Notes: generated by a model not told the origin, from the letters alone. DNA of 5,354 bases from Flavobacterium psychrophilum (GCA_945861915.1 CAMAWK010000156.1:1-5354); one strand, 5' to 3'. Shown: positions 1 through 5,354, counted from the first letter of the stretch. Made by a program: numbers and translations.

Positions 1-141
1 GATGGTAAACAGAAATTGGAAATTGAAAAAATAGTTCCCGTTGAAGAATGGAAAAAAGTAGGGTTCAATTGTGCCAATGAAATTTTAGAAAATGGTGGAG
101 CAGAATTGATGAAGAATATTAAGGAAAGTTTGAAGAAATAA
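1..141 (+). CDS. hemC: Hydroxymethylbilane synthase (porphobilinogen deaminase), C-terminal fragment
   Basis: Frame 1 is open from the first base to a TAA at 139-141 and gives the last 46 residues of a protein cut by the window edge. It contains the segment NGGAELM near its end, which resembles the C-terminal helix of HemC. HemC joins four porphobilinogen molecules into linear hydroxymethylbilane in the cytosol, on a dipyrromethane cofactor bound to a cysteine that would lie upstream of this fragment. The identification rests mainly on position: the next gene looks like hemD, and the hemC-hemD pair is common. The stop codon overlaps the hemD start by one base (TAATG), so the two are probably translationally coupled. 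A different upstream gene is possible but unlikely. Confidence 0.85.
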   Translation, partial: DGKQKLEIEKIVPVEEWKKVGFNCANEILENGGAELMKNIKESLKK

Positions 142-824
142 TGAGCAACCCAATCAGTATTCTATCTACAAAAATACTGTCGGACAATTACCGACAAGCT
201 TTTATAGATGTCAAAATTGATCTTTTGGAAGACGATTTTATAGCCATCACCAACATTGATTTTGATTTAAGCAACATCCATCAAAACCTTATTTTTAGTA
301 GTCAAAATGCTATTTTAAGTTTGATGGAACAACCAGATTGGGAGAAATTGCAATCCAAAACCGTTTTTTGTGTAGGTTTAAAATCCAAAGAGTTATTAGA
401 AAAAAATGGCTTTACGGTTGCTGTTTATATGGATTACGCATCGGAACTGGCGGAAATAATTACCTTGATTTACAACAAAGAAAGCTTTACGTTTTTTAGT
501 GGCAACTTACGCAAAGAAACCTTGCCGAAAGCACTTAAATCTGCTGCTGTAAAGTTCAACGAAATCGAAACCTATCAAACCAAGTTAACACCTTTTAAAA
601 TTGCTAAGGAAGAAAAATTTGATGGTATTTTGTTTTTCAGTCCCTCGGCGGTAGAGAGTTATTTGAAAGACAACAAAATTAAAAACGAAATTTGCTTTTG
701 TATTGGCGAAACCACCGCTGAAGCATTAAAAGGGGTTACCAAAAATATTGTTTTACCAGAAATCCCTTCGACAGAACTTTTGATAGAAGCAGTAATCCAA
801 CAATTCAATCTCGATATTAATTAG
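141..824 (+). CDS. hemD: Uroporphyrinogen-III synthase
   Basis: This 227-residue protein has the usual HemD length. HemD closes hydroxymethylbilane with inversion of ring D to give uroporphyrinogen III in the cytosol. The family is poorly conserved, so support comes from the two-domain alternating pattern and position. Visible landmarks are IFSSQNAI at residues 51-58, VFCVG at 75-79 followed by a helix ending in NG, FFSGNLRKETLP at 118-129, ETYQT at 143-147 (Tyr145 matches the tyrosine often seen near the family's active-site cleft), FFSPSAVESYL at 165-175 and CIGETTAEAL at 187-196. These last two are the most recognisable HemD signatures. The ATG overlaps the hemC stop by one base and no Shine-Dalgarno is needed if translation is coupled. 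hemE follows after 49 bp, which fits one hemC-D-E transcript. Confidence 0.9.
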   Translation: MSNPISILSTKILSDNYRQAFIDVKIDLLEDDFIAITNIDFDLSNIHQNLIFSSQNAILSLMEQPDWEKLQSKTVFCVGLKSKELLEKNGFTVAVYMDYASELAEIITLIYNKESFTFFSGNLRKETLPKALKSAAVKFNEIETYQTKLTPFKIAKEEKFDGILFFSPSAVESYLKDNKIKNEICFCIGETTAEALKGVTKNIVLPEIPSTELLIEAVIQQFNLDIN

Positions 825-836
825 ACAATAAAAATG

Positions 837-860
837 CTTTGCGCCTTAGCGTCTTAGCGG
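837..860 (+). repeat. Three-unit octamer repeat (consensus CTTWGCGN) between hemD and hemE
   Basis: Three consecutive 8-bp units are present: CTTTGCGC, CTTAGCGT and CTTAGCGG. They fill half of the 49-bp hemD-hemE gap, starting 12 nt after the hemD stop and ending 13 nt before the hemE ATG. The units are G+C-richer than the A-rich sequence around them and do not form a hairpin. From memory, similar CTTTGCG/CTTAGCG strings recur between genes in flavobacterial genomes, but I cannot check that here. The function is unknown. Confidence 0.7.
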
Positions 861-873
861 TAAAAAATAAAAA

Positions 874-1902
874 ATGATAAAAAACGACCTATTTTTAAAA
901 GCATTAAGAGGAGAAACAGTTGAACGTCCACCCGTTTGGATGATGCGTCAAGCCGGAAGATATTTACCAGAATTCAGAGCATTGCGTGATAAATATGATT
1001 TTTTCACTCGTTGCGAAACACCCGAATTGGCTGCTGAAATCACCGTGCAACCCATTCGTATTGTGGGTCCTGATGCTGCGATTTTGTTTTCGGATATTTT
1101 GGTAGTGCCAAGAGCGATGGGAATTCACGTAGAATTGAAAGACAATTTGGGACCGATTATCCCAAACCCAATCAGAACTATGGAAGACGTAAACCGAACT
1201 TTTGTTCCCGATGTTCAAGAGACTTTGGGTTATGTTTTTGATGCAATAAAATTGACCAAAGAAATGTTGAATGATGAGGTGCCATTGATTGGTTTCGCTG
1301 GTTCTCCTTGGACGATTTTCTGTTATGCTGTGGAAGGGAAAGGATCGAAAAGTTTTGATACTGCCAAAGGATTTTGTTTTTCAAATCCGGTTGCAGCTCA
1401 CACTTTATTGCAAAAAATTACCGACACAACCATTTTATATTTAAAAGAAAAAGTAAAAGCAGGTTGCGATGCCATCCAGATTTTTGATTCATGGGGAGGC
1501 ATGCTTTCCCCTGTGGATTATCAAGAATTCTCTTGGAAATACATTAACCAAATTGTTAATGCCTTGGCAGAAATTACGCCAGTTATTGTTTTCGGAAAAG
1601 GATGTTGGTTTGCCCTTGGCGAAATGGGAAAAAGCAAGGCTTCAGCCTTGGGAGTAGATTGGACTTGTTCGGCTAGAAATGCCCGTTATTTGTCAGGCGG
1701 AAATGTGACTTTACAAGGAAATTTTGATCCTTCAAGATTACTTTCACCAATTCCAACTATTAAGAAAATGGTACGCGAAATGATTGACGAATTCGGAAAG
1801 GACAAATACATAGCCAATTTAGGTCACGGAATTTTACCGAATATTCCTGTAGATCACGCGAAGGCTTTTGTGGATGCAGTGAAGGAGTATAGACAAATAT
1901 AG
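874..1902 (+). CDS. hemE: Uroporphyrinogen decarboxylase
   Basis: HemE removes the four acetate carboxyl groups of uroporphyrinogen III to give coproporphyrinogen III, without a cofactor, in the cytosol. The 342-residue length is normal and all the family's main motifs are visible. The N-terminal signature [16 protein letters not shown] is at residues 19-34, with Arg25 and Arg29 for substrate carboxylates. LFSDI at 71-75 carries the key Asp74. GFAGSPWT is at 140-147, followed by the active-site Tyr151 in YAVEGKG, then QIFDSWGG at 202-209, QGNFDP at 281-286 and NLGHGI at 315-320 with the conserved His318. The start is the first ATG in frame and gives an N-terminus of typical length. The leader is A-rich, as expected in Bacteroidetes. 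It lies 49 bp after hemD and is followed by the hairpin and transposase region. Confidence 0.97.
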   Translation: MIKNDLFLKALRGETVERPPVWMMRQAGRYLPEFRALRDKYDFFTRCETPELAAEITVQPIRIVGPDAAILFSDILVVPRAMGIHVELKDNLGPIIPNPIRTMEDVNRTFVPDVQETLGYVFDAIKLTKEMLNDEVPLIGFAGSPWTIFCYAVEGKGSKSFDTAKGFCFSNPVAAHTLLQKITDTTILYLKEKVKAGCDAIQIFDSWGGMLSPVDYQEFSWKYINQIVNALAEITPVIVFGKGCWFALGEMGKSKASALGVDWTCSARNARYLSGGNVTLQGNFDPSRLLSPIPTIKKMVREMIDEFGKDKYIANLGHGILPNIPVDHAKAFVDAVKEYRQI

Positions 1903-1911
1903 TTGACTGGT

Positions 1912-1946
1912 TTCTCCTGCAAGGTTTTTTTTAACCTTGTAGGTGT
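1912..1946 (-). repeat. REP-like hairpin, copy 1 (inverted orientation)
   Basis: Bases 1916-1926 pair with 1933-1943, giving an 11-bp stem with one G-T wobble (1919/1940) around a loop of six T. It begins 9 nt after the hemE stop. Its reverse complement matches copy 2 exactly over 33 bp and copy 3 through the arms and the AAACACC flank. It lacks a U-run after the stem, so it is not a standard intrinsic terminator, although it could protect the 3' end of the hemE message. Confidence 0.85.
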
Positions 1947-1970
1947 TTAAGAACTGCCCTAAAAAGTAAT

Positions 1971-2003
1971 ACCTACAAGGTTAAAAAAAACCTTGCAGGA
2001 GAA
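1971..2003 (+). repeat. REP-like hairpin, copy 2
   Basis: This is an exact inverted copy of 1912-1944, separated from it by a 26-nt spacer (1945-1970). It has its own stem (arms CCTACAAGGTT and AACCTTGCAGG, one mismatch on this strand) and ends with AGGAGAA. It sits 17 nt before the transposase ATG. It has the same orientation as copy 3, so copies 2 and 3 form direct repeats around the transposase gene. Confidence 0.85.
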
Positions 2004-2020
2004 TAACCTACATTAGAACT

Positions 2021-2572
2021 ATGAAATTAGAAGTTTTAGAAAAAGACGGTTTTTATCACATTTATAACAAAGGAATAAATGGATGTTTAATTTTCGAAAA
2101 CGATGAAAACAAAAGCTTTTTTTTAAAACAACTTTCAAAATATTTAATAGGCAAAATTTCAATATTCGCCTATTGTTTAATGGATAATCATCTTCATTTG
2201 GTTATTCGATTAAATGAAAAAGAAGAAATAGTTACACAGGCATTTTCTAATTTTTTTAATTCGTATGCAAAAGCATTTAATAAACAGATTGGCAGAACAG
2301 GAAGTTTATTCGAAAAACATTTTAAGCGAATAAAATTAAACGATGAAGACTATCTAAAACAATTAATTCTCTATGTTCATTTGAATCCAAAACATCACCT
2401 TGATTTGAATTTTCAAGACTATAAATTTTCGTCTTATGAGGCATTTATTTCAGATAAAGAAACTAAAATTGAACGAGAAGAAGTTATGGAATTATTTGGA
2501 GGTCTACAAAATTTTATTTTTTGTCATCATCAAAAAAATGATATTTTAATTGAAAAATTTACATTTGAATAG
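2021..2572 (+). CDS. REP-associated tyrosine transposase (IS200-like Y1/HUH family)
   Basis: This 183-residue protein belongs to the Y1_Tnp (IS200-like) superfamily, whose members cut and join single-stranded DNA at hairpins through a 5'-phosphotyrosine intermediate. The N-terminal strand YHIYNKGING (12-21) and the following IF are typical. The HUH metal-binding motif is NHLHL at 56-60 (His57, His59). The stretch GRTGSLFEKHFKR (91-103) matches the RAYT pattern RxGxLwxxR, and YVHLNP at 118-123 matches YIELNP, with Tyr118 the expected nucleophile. The tail FQDYKFSSY (131-139) is also RAYT-like. RAYTs are usually single-copy, domesticated relatives of insertion-sequence transposases. Both catalytic parts are intact and there is no frameshift. 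The first in-frame ATG was used; no good ribosome-binding site precedes it. It runs in the same direction as the hem genes, 118 bp after hemE and 96 bp before hemF. Confidence 0.88.
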   Translation: MKLEVLEKDGFYHIYNKGINGCLIFENDENKSFFLKQLSKYLIGKISIFAYCLMDNHLHLVIRLNEKEEIVTQAFSNFFNSYAKAFNKQIGRTGSLFEKHFKRIKLNDEDYLKQLILYVHLNPKHHLDLNFQDYKFSSYEAFISDKETKIEREEVMELFGGLQNFIFCHHQKNDILIEKFTFE

Positions 2573-2584
2573 TCGGTTGTTATG

Positions 2585-2605
2585 CTGCAAGGATTCTAAA
2601 ACCTG
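2585..2605 (-). repeat. Probable degenerate REP-like hairpin (copy 4)
   Basis: CTGCAAGG at 2585-2592 and AACCTG at 2600-2605 match the two arms of copy 1 in the same order, with a changed loop and a deletion in the second arm. It lies 12 nt after the transposase stop and 25 nt before copy 3. An inverted pair on the downstream side would mirror the upstream pair. The match is partial and could be chance. Confidence 0.4.
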
Positions 2606-2625
2606 AATTGTATATTAATTAATAA

Positions 2626-2661
2626 TAAACACCTACAAGGTTTTGGAAACCTTGCAGGAGA
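2626..2661 (+). repeat. REP-like hairpin, copy 3, abutting hemF
   Basis: Bases 2632-2643 pair with 2647-2658 (12-bp stem, one A-C mismatch on this strand that becomes G-T on the other) around a three-base loop. The arms are the same as in copies 1 and 2, while the centre differs (TTTTGGAAA in place of the long A or T run). The flank TAAACACC is shared with the reverse complement of copy 1, so this is a true family member and not just an unrelated palindrome. It ends with GGAGA only 7 nt before the hemF ATG. Confidence 0.85.
2656..2660 (+). promoter_or_regulatory. Shine-Dalgarno-like AGGAG for hemF, supplied by the repeat
   Basis: AGGAG lies 8 nt upstream of the hemF ATG at 2669, an ideal spacing. 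It is the foot of repeat copy 3 and its first three bases are part of the hairpin's 3' arm. Bacteroidetes genes usually lack Shine-Dalgarno sequences and the other genes here have none, so whether it is used is uncertain. Confidence 0.45.
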
Positions 2662-2668
2662 GAAAAAA

Positions 2669-3571
2669 ATGAAAAATAAATTCTACAATTACATACAAAA
2701 TCTTCAAGACCAAATCTGTGAAGGATTGGAAGCTGTCGATGGGACAACAAAGTTCAGTGAGGACATTTGGGAACGACCAGAAGGTGGCGGCGGACGAACA
2801 CGTGTGATTGAAAACGGAAAAGTTTTCGAAAAAGGCGGTGTCAATATTTCGGCAGTGCACGGAAAATTACCTGATTCGATGCAGAAACTATTCAACGTGG
2901 GTGAAGCCGATTTTTTTGCTTGTGGATTAAGTTTGGTTTTGCATCCAAAAAGTCCGATGGTGCCAACGGTTCACGCCAATTGGCGTTATTTCGAAATGTA
3001 TGATGATAACGGAAAAGTGATTCAGCAATGGTTTGGTGGCGGACAGGATTTAACGCCTTATTATTTGTTTGAAGAAGATGCAAAGCATTTTCACCAAACC
3101 TGTAAAACTGCTTGCGACAAACATAATTTGGAATTTTATCCCAAATTTAAAAAACAATGCGACGCTTATTTTTGGAACGCACATCGAAATGAAGCTCGCG
3201 GAATGGGCGGATTATTTTTCGATTATTGCAAAGCAACCGACGATATGTCAATGGAAAATTGGTTCAACTTTGTAACCGAAGTGGGCAATAGTTTTCTGGA
3301 AGCCTATGTTCCAATTGTCGAAAAAAGAAAAAATTTACCATATACCGAAGCACAAAAGAACTGGCAAGAAATCCGTCGTGGACGCTATGTTGAATTTAAT
3401 TTGGTTCACGACAAAGGAACCTTGTTTGGCTTAAAAACCAACGGCAGAATCGAAAGTATCTTGATGAGTTTGCCACCAAAAGTGCAATGGGTTTATGACC
3501 ATCATCCTGAAAATGGAAGCGAAGAAGAAAAATTAATTAAAGTATTAGAGTCTCCAAAAAACTGGATATAA
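2669..3571 (+). CDS. hemF: Oxygen-dependent coproporphyrinogen-III oxidase
   Basis: HemF uses molecular oxygen, without metal or organic cofactor, to decarboxylate two propionates of coproporphyrinogen III to vinyl groups, giving protoporphyrinogen IX. The 300-residue length matches bacterial HemF. Motifs in order are a glycine-rich GGGGRTRV (39-46), EKGGVNIS (54-61), SLVLHP (88-93), HANWRYFE (102-109, with conserved His102 and Arg106), WFGGGQDLTPYY (121-132, with the conserved Asp127), AHRNEARGMGGLFFDY (171-186) and the C-terminal RRGRYVEFNLV (236-246) and TLFGLKTNGR (251-260). The enzyme should be a soluble cytoplasmic homodimer. It is unrelated to the anaerobic radical-SAM HemN. The start is the first ATG and begins close to the conserved region. 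The upstream neighbour is the repeat hairpin rather than another hem gene; hemB follows after about 80 bp. Confidence 0.97.
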   Translation: MKNKFYNYIQNLQDQICEGLEAVDGTTKFSEDIWERPEGGGGRTRVIENGKVFEKGGVNISAVHGKLPDSMQKLFNVGEADFFACGLSLVLHPKSPMVPTVHANWRYFEMYDDNGKVIQQWFGGGQDLTPYYLFEEDAKHFHQTCKTACDKHNLEFYPKFKKQCDAYFWNAHRNEARGMGGLFFDYCKATDDMSMENWFNFVTEVGNSFLEAYVPIVEKRKNLPYTEAQKNWQEIRRGRYVEFNLVHDKGTLFGLKTNGRIESILMSLPPKVQWVYDHHPENGSEEEKLIKVLESPKNWI

Positions 3572-3653
3572 ATTAAACTATTAAAATAATAAGAAATATT
3601 AAGTCAAACTCTTAATGAATCTTAATATATTAATGGTTCAAAAAACAAAAAGT

Positions 3654-4652
3654 ATGTTCCCACTAAAAAGAAACCGTCGTTTAAGAATCAACGAATCCAT
3701 TCGTTCATTAGTTCGCGAAACCACATTAAGTCCATCCGATTTTATGTTTCCCATGTTCATTGCAGAAGGCGAAAATTACAAAGTCGAAATCCAATCAATG
3801 CCCGGTATTTTCCGTCGTTCGATTGATTTAACGGTTGAGGAAGTTAAAGAACTTTTCGTCCTCGGTATTCGAGCAGTCAATATTTACGTAAAAGTCAATG
3901 AATCACTCAAAGACAATACAGGTCAAGAAGCTTGGAATCCAAATGGATTGATGCAACAAGCCATTCGTGCCATCAAAACCGCTTGTCCCGAAATGATAGT
4001 GATGCCCGATGTGGCATTAGATCCCTATTCCATTTATGGTCACGATGGGATTATTGCTAACGGCGATATCGAAAATGATGCAACAAATGCTGCTTTGGTC
4101 AAAATGGCTGTTTCTCATGCTCAGGCTGGAGCCGATTTTGTAGCACCAAGTGATATGATGGACGGTCGTGTGTTACGTTTGCGTCAAGGATTGGATGCGG
4201 CAGGATTTCAAAATGTGGGCATTATGAGTTATTCGGCTAAATATGCTTCGGCGTTTTATGGCCCTTTTCGGGATGCTTTGGATAGCGCACCACGCGAAGC
4301 TGATGTTGAAGTACCAAAAGACAAAAAAACCTACCAAATGGACTATGCCAACCGCATTGAAGCCATCAAAGAGGCATTATCAGATGTGGAGGAAGGCGCC
4401 GATATGGTCATGGTAAAACCCGGAATTGCCTATCTTGACATTGTTCGAGAAGTCAAAAATGCCGTGAATGTTCCAGTAACCGTTTTTCAAGTTTCCGGAG
4501 AATATGCCATGATTAAAGCCGCAGCCGAAAAAGGATGGTTGGATAATGACAGCATTATGATGGAACAATTAATGTGTATCAAAAGAGCAGGAGCGAGTTT
4601 GATCTCGACTTATTTTGCCAAAGAAGCGGCGATACTTTTGAATAAAAAATAA
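3654..4652 (+). CDS. hemB: Porphobilinogen synthase (5-aminolevulinate dehydratase), probably magnesium-type
   Basis: HemB condenses two 5-aminolevulinate molecules to porphobilinogen, the first common tetrapyrrole precursor. With the ATG at 3654 the protein has 332 residues and begins at MFPLKRNRRLR, the usual family N-terminus. In-frame ATGs at 3633 and 3615 would add 7 or 13 residues that look unlike the family. Numbered from 3654, the Schiff-base lysines are Lys196 in MSYSAKYASAFYGPFRDA (191-208) and Lys255 in MVMVKPG (251-257). APSDMMDGR (164-172) and QVSGEY (279-284) shape the active site. The metal-site segment reads DVALDPYSIYGHDG (119-132): aspartate and alanine replace the cysteines of zinc enzymes, as in the magnesium-responsive proteins of Pseudomonas. 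It follows hemF by 82 bp, with no clear promoter seen, and is convergent with the next gene. Confidence 0.96.
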   Translation: MFPLKRNRRLRINESIRSLVRETTLSPSDFMFPMFIAEGENYKVEIQSMPGIFRRSIDLTVEEVKELFVLGIRAVNIYVKVNESLKDNTGQEAWNPNGLMQQAIRAIKTACPEMIVMPDVALDPYSIYGHDGIIANGDIENDATNAALVKMAVSHAQAGADFVAPSDMMDGRVLRLRQGLDAAGFQNVGIMSYSAKYASAFYGPFRDALDSAPREADVEVPKDKKTYQMDYANRIEAIKEALSDVEEGADMVMVKPGIAYLDIVREVKNAVNVPVTVFQVSGEYAMIKAAAEKGWLDNDSIMMEQLMCIKRAGASLISTYFAKEAAILLNKK

Positions 4653-4692
4653 TATAGTTTTTTGTACAATCCCTTAAAGGTTTGAAAAAAGC

Positions 4693-5190
4693 TTACAAAT
4701 TAAAAGAAATCCCAACATTTATAGTAAATTGATTATTCAAATTATCAAAATCAACAGTTGTTGGGTCATATTGGGCAATCGGAATACCTGCTTCTGAAAA
4801 CAAGCCAAAACCATCGGTAAAAAAATACCGAAAACCCAAATGCGCACCAAAATTGCGAAGCCCTAAGTTGAGTCCTGGGTAGACATCTATTTTAGAATTC
4901 AAATTAAGAACATCTCCAATATTGGCATTAAATCTAGCTTTAACATCAAATCGATCGACGAATTCAGGTTTGTTTCCAAGTAAATCTGAATTGACAGACA
5001 ACAAATAGGAGGCTACCAAACCAAAAGACATGTTTTCGCCATAGCCATAATCGGAAGACAATTGAATTCCTGAACCTCCTTCTTGCAAATTGGCACCAAT
5101 CTGAAATTTATAATCTCCTTTGCCTTTATAGGCCTGAGCATTGACAAATAAGAGAGTTAGGATTGATAAAAGTGTGAATATTTTTTTCAT
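4693..5190 (-). CDS. Small secreted or outer-membrane beta-barrel-like protein (DUF6646-like)
   Basis: I do not know a function for this protein. The ATG at 5190 gives 165 residues beginning with a clear signal peptide: MKK, a hydrophobic stretch at residues 4-16 and NAQA at 17-20, with probable cleavage near residue 20. An ATG at 5223 would add 11 residues ahead of this signal and is less likely. The mature part has many alternating short segments rich in Gly, Phe, Tyr and Asn (for example SFGLVASYLL, VYPGLNLGLRNFGAHLGFRY and FTINVGISFNL), as in a small outer-membrane beta-barrel of perhaps eight strands. The sequence resembles flavobacterial proteins that I recall as DUF6646; that label is from memory. 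There is no lipobox cysteine. It is convergent with hemB, 40 bp apart, and follows the phosphoesterase gene on the same strand after 41 bp. Confidence 0.8.
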   Translation of the reverse strand: MKKIFTLLSILTLLFVNAQAYKGKGDYKFQIGANLQEGGSGIQLSSDYGYGENMSFGLVASYLLSVNSDLLGNKPEFVDRFDVKARFNANIGDVLNLNSKIDVYPGLNLGLRNFGAHLGFRYFFTDGFGLFSEAGIPIAQYDPTTVDFDNLNNQFTINVGISFNL

Positions 5191-5211
5191 GATAGCGATG
5201 ATTTTGCATTG

Positions 5212-5219
5212 TAAAAATA
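5212..5219 (-). promoter_or_regulatory. Possible Bacteroidetes -7 box for the barrel-protein gene
   Basis: On the minus strand TATTTTTA matches seven of eight positions of the Bacteroidetes -7 consensus TAnnTTTG, and lies 21 nt before the start codon at 5190. No TTG was found at the expected -33 distance. In such AT-rich sequence a one-off match is weak evidence; the gene might instead be cotranscribed with the phosphoesterase gene. Confidence 0.2.
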
Positions 5220-5231
5220 GCATAAAATGTT

Positions 5232-5354
5232 TTAATTTCTACCTTTTTCGTTGGGGTATAAATTGGGTAGAGGTTCACTTTGCCAATATTCTTTCGAGTT
5301 CACATCCATGATGGTGAGCGGTCCTTTGAAGGCAGCACCCGTATCCACATTCCA
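5232..5354 (-). CDS. Probable metallophosphoesterase (Ser/Thr phosphatase-like), C-terminal fragment
   Basis: On the minus strand the frame is open from the window edge to a TAA at 5232-5234, giving the last 40 residues of a protein whose start lies outside the window. The fragment begins WNVDTGAAFKGPLTIMDV and ends with NLYPNEKGRN. The phrase NVDTGAAFKGPLT resembles the C-terminal end of the calcineurin-like phosphoesterase fold in bacterial Ser/Thr phosphatase and ApaH relatives, where an (I/V)DTGA(xx)G segment follows the last metal-binding histidine. From memory, flavobacterial members end in a very similar way. The metal-binding motifs themselves are not in the window, so substrate and activity cannot be judged. 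Confidence 0.65.
   Translation of the reverse strand, partial: WNVDTGAAFKGPLTIMDVNSKEYWQSEPLPNLYPNEKGRN

Larger units (their letters stand above)
1912..2661 (+). mobile_element. RAYT transposase gene with flanking REP-like hairpins (putative element)
   Basis: The whole hemE-hemF interval appears to be one unit: an inverted hairpin pair (1912-2003), an intact Y1 transposase gene (2021-2572), a decayed hairpin (about 2585-2605) and a clear hairpin (2626-2661). The hairpins belong to one family, with arms built around CCTGCAAGGTT and AACCTTGTAGG. Flanking of a RAYT by the palindromes it is thought to process is well known in gammaproteobacteria. Assigning the same relation here is inference from proximity and symmetry. 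No target-site duplication is evident, and none is expected for a Y1/HUH enzyme. The element boundaries are set by the outermost repeats and are approximate. The transposase gene is visibly AT-richer than the hem genes beside it, which fits separate acquisition. Confidence 0.7.

Noticed and set aside
964..1384. Open frames on the minus strand opposite hemE, and similar ones opposite hemF and hemB.
   Set aside because: They lie wholly inside strongly conserved genes on the other strand, their products show no recognisable motif, and they are low-complexity shadows.
1932..1939. TAACCTTG as a Bacteroidetes -7 promoter box for the transposase gene.
   Set aside because: It is part of the hairpin arm that is repeated for other reasons, differs from the consensus, and no -33 TTG was found at the right distance.
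1912..1946. Hairpin copy 1 as an ordinary rho-independent terminator of hemE.
   Set aside because: The T-run is in the loop and not after the stem, and the same sequence recurs beside a gene start at 2626-2661. A mobile repeat explains it better, although some effect on transcript ends remains possible.
1903..2030. The repeats upstream of the transposase as a CRISPR-like array.
   Set aside because: There are only two units, in inverted orientation, with no series of unique spacers and no cas genes.
3622..3633. A 12-bp perfect palindrome, TTAATATATTAA, between hemF and hemB, considered as an operator.
   Set aside because: It is pure A/T in an A/T-rich gap, overlaps one possible hemB start and has no second copy in the window. 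Chance is a sufficient explanation.
3615..3653. Longer hemB starts at 3615 or 3633.
   Set aside because: The extra residues do not resemble HemB N-termini, and the family typically begins at the MFPLKRNRRLR segment encoded from 3654. The choice rests on recall of the family.
4653..4692. A shared terminator between the convergent hemB and barrel-protein genes.
   Set aside because: Only very short palindromes (TTGTACAA and CCTTAAAGG) are present, with no stable stem followed by a T-run on either strand.

Overview
The window looks like chromosomal DNA from a low-GC member of the Bacteroidetes, most likely the genus Flavobacterium. The reasons are an AT-rich base composition, A-rich rather than Shine-Dalgarno-like leaders before most genes, protein sequences typical of flavobacterial Hem enzymes, and a small secreted barrel-like protein of a kind I associate with flavobacteria. 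The genus is inference; no rRNA or other marker is present.

Most of the window is a tetrapyrrole (heme) biosynthesis cluster on the + strand. It holds the 3' end of hemC (1-141), hemD (141-824), hemE (874-1902), hemF (2669-3571) and hemB (about 3654-4652). Together they cover 5-aminolevulinate to porphobilinogen (HemB), then hydroxymethylbilane (HemC), uroporphyrinogen III (HemD), coproporphyrinogen III (HemE) and protoporphyrinogen IX (HemF). HemF is the oxygen-dependent oxidase, which points to an aerobic protoporphyrin-type route. hemC and hemD overlap by one base, and hemD and hemE are 49 bp apart with a three-unit octamer repeat in the gap.

The unusual part is between hemE and hemF (1903-2668). 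It holds an intact 183-residue IS200-like/REP-associated tyrosine transposase (RAYT, 2021-2572) flanked by short palindromic hairpins of one family. Upstream are two copies in inverted orientation that make a perfect 33-bp inverted repeat with a 26-nt spacer. Downstream is one clear copy, plus a probable decayed copy in the opposite orientation. The last copy ends 8 nt before the hemF start and provides the only good Shine-Dalgarno-like sequence seen in the window. This looks like a RAYT with its own REP-like substrates, lodged inside a heme gene cluster.

The right end is on the minus strand, convergent with hemB. It has a small predicted secreted or outer-membrane beta-barrel protein (4693-5190) and the C-terminal 40 codons of a probable metallophosphoesterase (5232-5354, cut by the window edge). 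No tRNA, rRNA, CRISPR or convincing intrinsic terminator was found, and no gene-free stretch exceeds 300 bases.
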